Shown here: positions 63,659-64,000 of the stretch, one piece after another
How positions within the stretch are numbered: the stretch's first letter is position 1
Layout: each line of letters opens with the position of its first letter
NCBI RefSeq assembly: GCF_018100925.1
Contig: NZ_JAGJEH010000004.1
Span: 310,001-374,000 of the forward strand
Direction of reading: 5' to 3'
Origin: Pseudoalteromonas luteoviolacea
GTDB taxonomy: Bacteria; Pseudomonadota; Gammaproteobacteria; Enterobacterales; Alteromonadaceae
DNA length: 64,000 nt
Program-made: the position numbers and the translations under genes
Notes under the pieces: generated by a model
Databases searched by the model: none
The model's input: only the letters and a program-made list of their open reading frames with translations
Told to the model about the DNA's origin: nothing

Positions 63659-64000
63659 TCAATATAATGCGCCACCTAAATAATAAAGTAAAAAGTCCAA
63701 GTGGGGTTATAGATGAGTGCGTTGATATGCTATGGAAATATGTCAACAAAACAAAAAAAGATGGTAGTCCGTGTAAAAATTCCATCACTAGCAAGCTTTC
63801 TGAATTTAAACTAAAAAGACTCAGGAATGGGAGCACTTCCACGGATAAGGACAGAAAAAAGAGACAAGAGAGTTACTTACGATGGCTAAAAAAGTCAGGG
63901 CAAGTTGAGAGGTTAATAAGGGCAAAACCTGCTGATTTCGAAAAAATTAATAATGAAGTCGAAGCGATAATTAAACTTTCAGATATCACTGATAAAGATA
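63655..64000 (+). CDS. partner protein of the ATPase, cut by the window edge
   Basis: 115 codons are present and open to the edge. The protein is basic and helical (VIDECVDMLWKYVNKTKKDG, KDRKKRQESYLRWLKKSG). No HNH or other nuclease motif is in the visible part. If the pair is PtuA/PtuB-like, such a motif should lie in the missing C-terminal part. Translational coupling to the ATPase (four-base overlap) shows they work together. Confidence 0.7.
   Translation, partial: MINIMRHLNNKVKSPSGVIDECVDMLWKYVNKTKKDGSPCKNSITSKLSEFKLKRLRNGSTSTDKDRKKRQESYLRWLKKSGQVERLIRAKPADFEKINNEVEAIIKLSDITDKD

Noticed and set aside
1..64000. tRNA, rRNA, CRISPR arrays and complete insertion sequences
   Set aside because: None was recognised on either strand by reading; short tandem repeats present are simple repeats without spacer structure.

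Overview
The window looks like chromosome of a marine gammaproteobacterium, most likely Pseudoalteromonas or a close relative. It carries the dapB-carA-carB-greA order, a proteobacterial CcoG, a NhaC/Tsx pair, many LysR and CadC-like regulators, a large TonB receptor and an A+T-rich base composition. No rRNA, tRNA or CRISPR array was recognised. The genus is an inference from gene content and protein style, not from a search.

Layout. 1-9.6 kb is housekeeping DNA on the minus strand: ccoG with its probable sigma-54 activator, then greA, carB, carA and dapB. 9.9-12.2 kb holds a NhaC-type antiporter and a Tsx-type outer-membrane channel. 12.4-20.8 kb is an accessory biosynthetic locus: a coiled-coil protein, a 1407-residue kinase/cyclase-homology/STAND-ATPase fusion, an unrecognised 287-residue protein, a YcaO and a TfuA. 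This combination points to backbone modification (thioamide or azoline) of a ribosomal peptide or protein, but no short precursor lies next to it. 20.8-30.9 kb is ordinary metabolism and regulation: VOC protein, SDR, two LysR regulators, a CadC/TPR membrane regulator, amidohydrolase, cupin and TonB receptor. 30.9-33.6 kb is gene-poor. It contains two tiny genes with RiPP-like leaders (one Cys-rich; the other with a G6 tract that may switch or break its frame), an integrase fragment and simple repeats.

From 33.6 kb to beyond the right edge lies a P2-superfamily prophage. It has a P2-type head module (O, N, M, L on minus; P, Q on plus, diverging from one operator-like array), R/S-type completion proteins, a DUF2586/DUF2597/DUF2590 tail like that of the HP1/K139 group, a P2-like cos candidate, an Ogr/Delta zinc-finger activator, a gpA HUH replication protein, a run of small early genes and a CI/early switch with two divergent promoters. 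No complete integrase is seen in the window; one may lie past 64 kb.

The prophage carries apparent cargo at the positions where P2-like phages usually keep it: an ADP-ribosyltransferase-like protein with a PapB-like regulator between the holin and cos, a membrane protein of abortive-infection type next to ogr, and a two-gene AAA-ATPase/partner unit directly behind the repressor that looks like an anti-phage defence system and runs off the window. The best leads for something undescribed are the YcaO-TfuA-kinase locus, the two orphan small peptides, the ADP-ribosyltransferase cargo and the ATPase pair.
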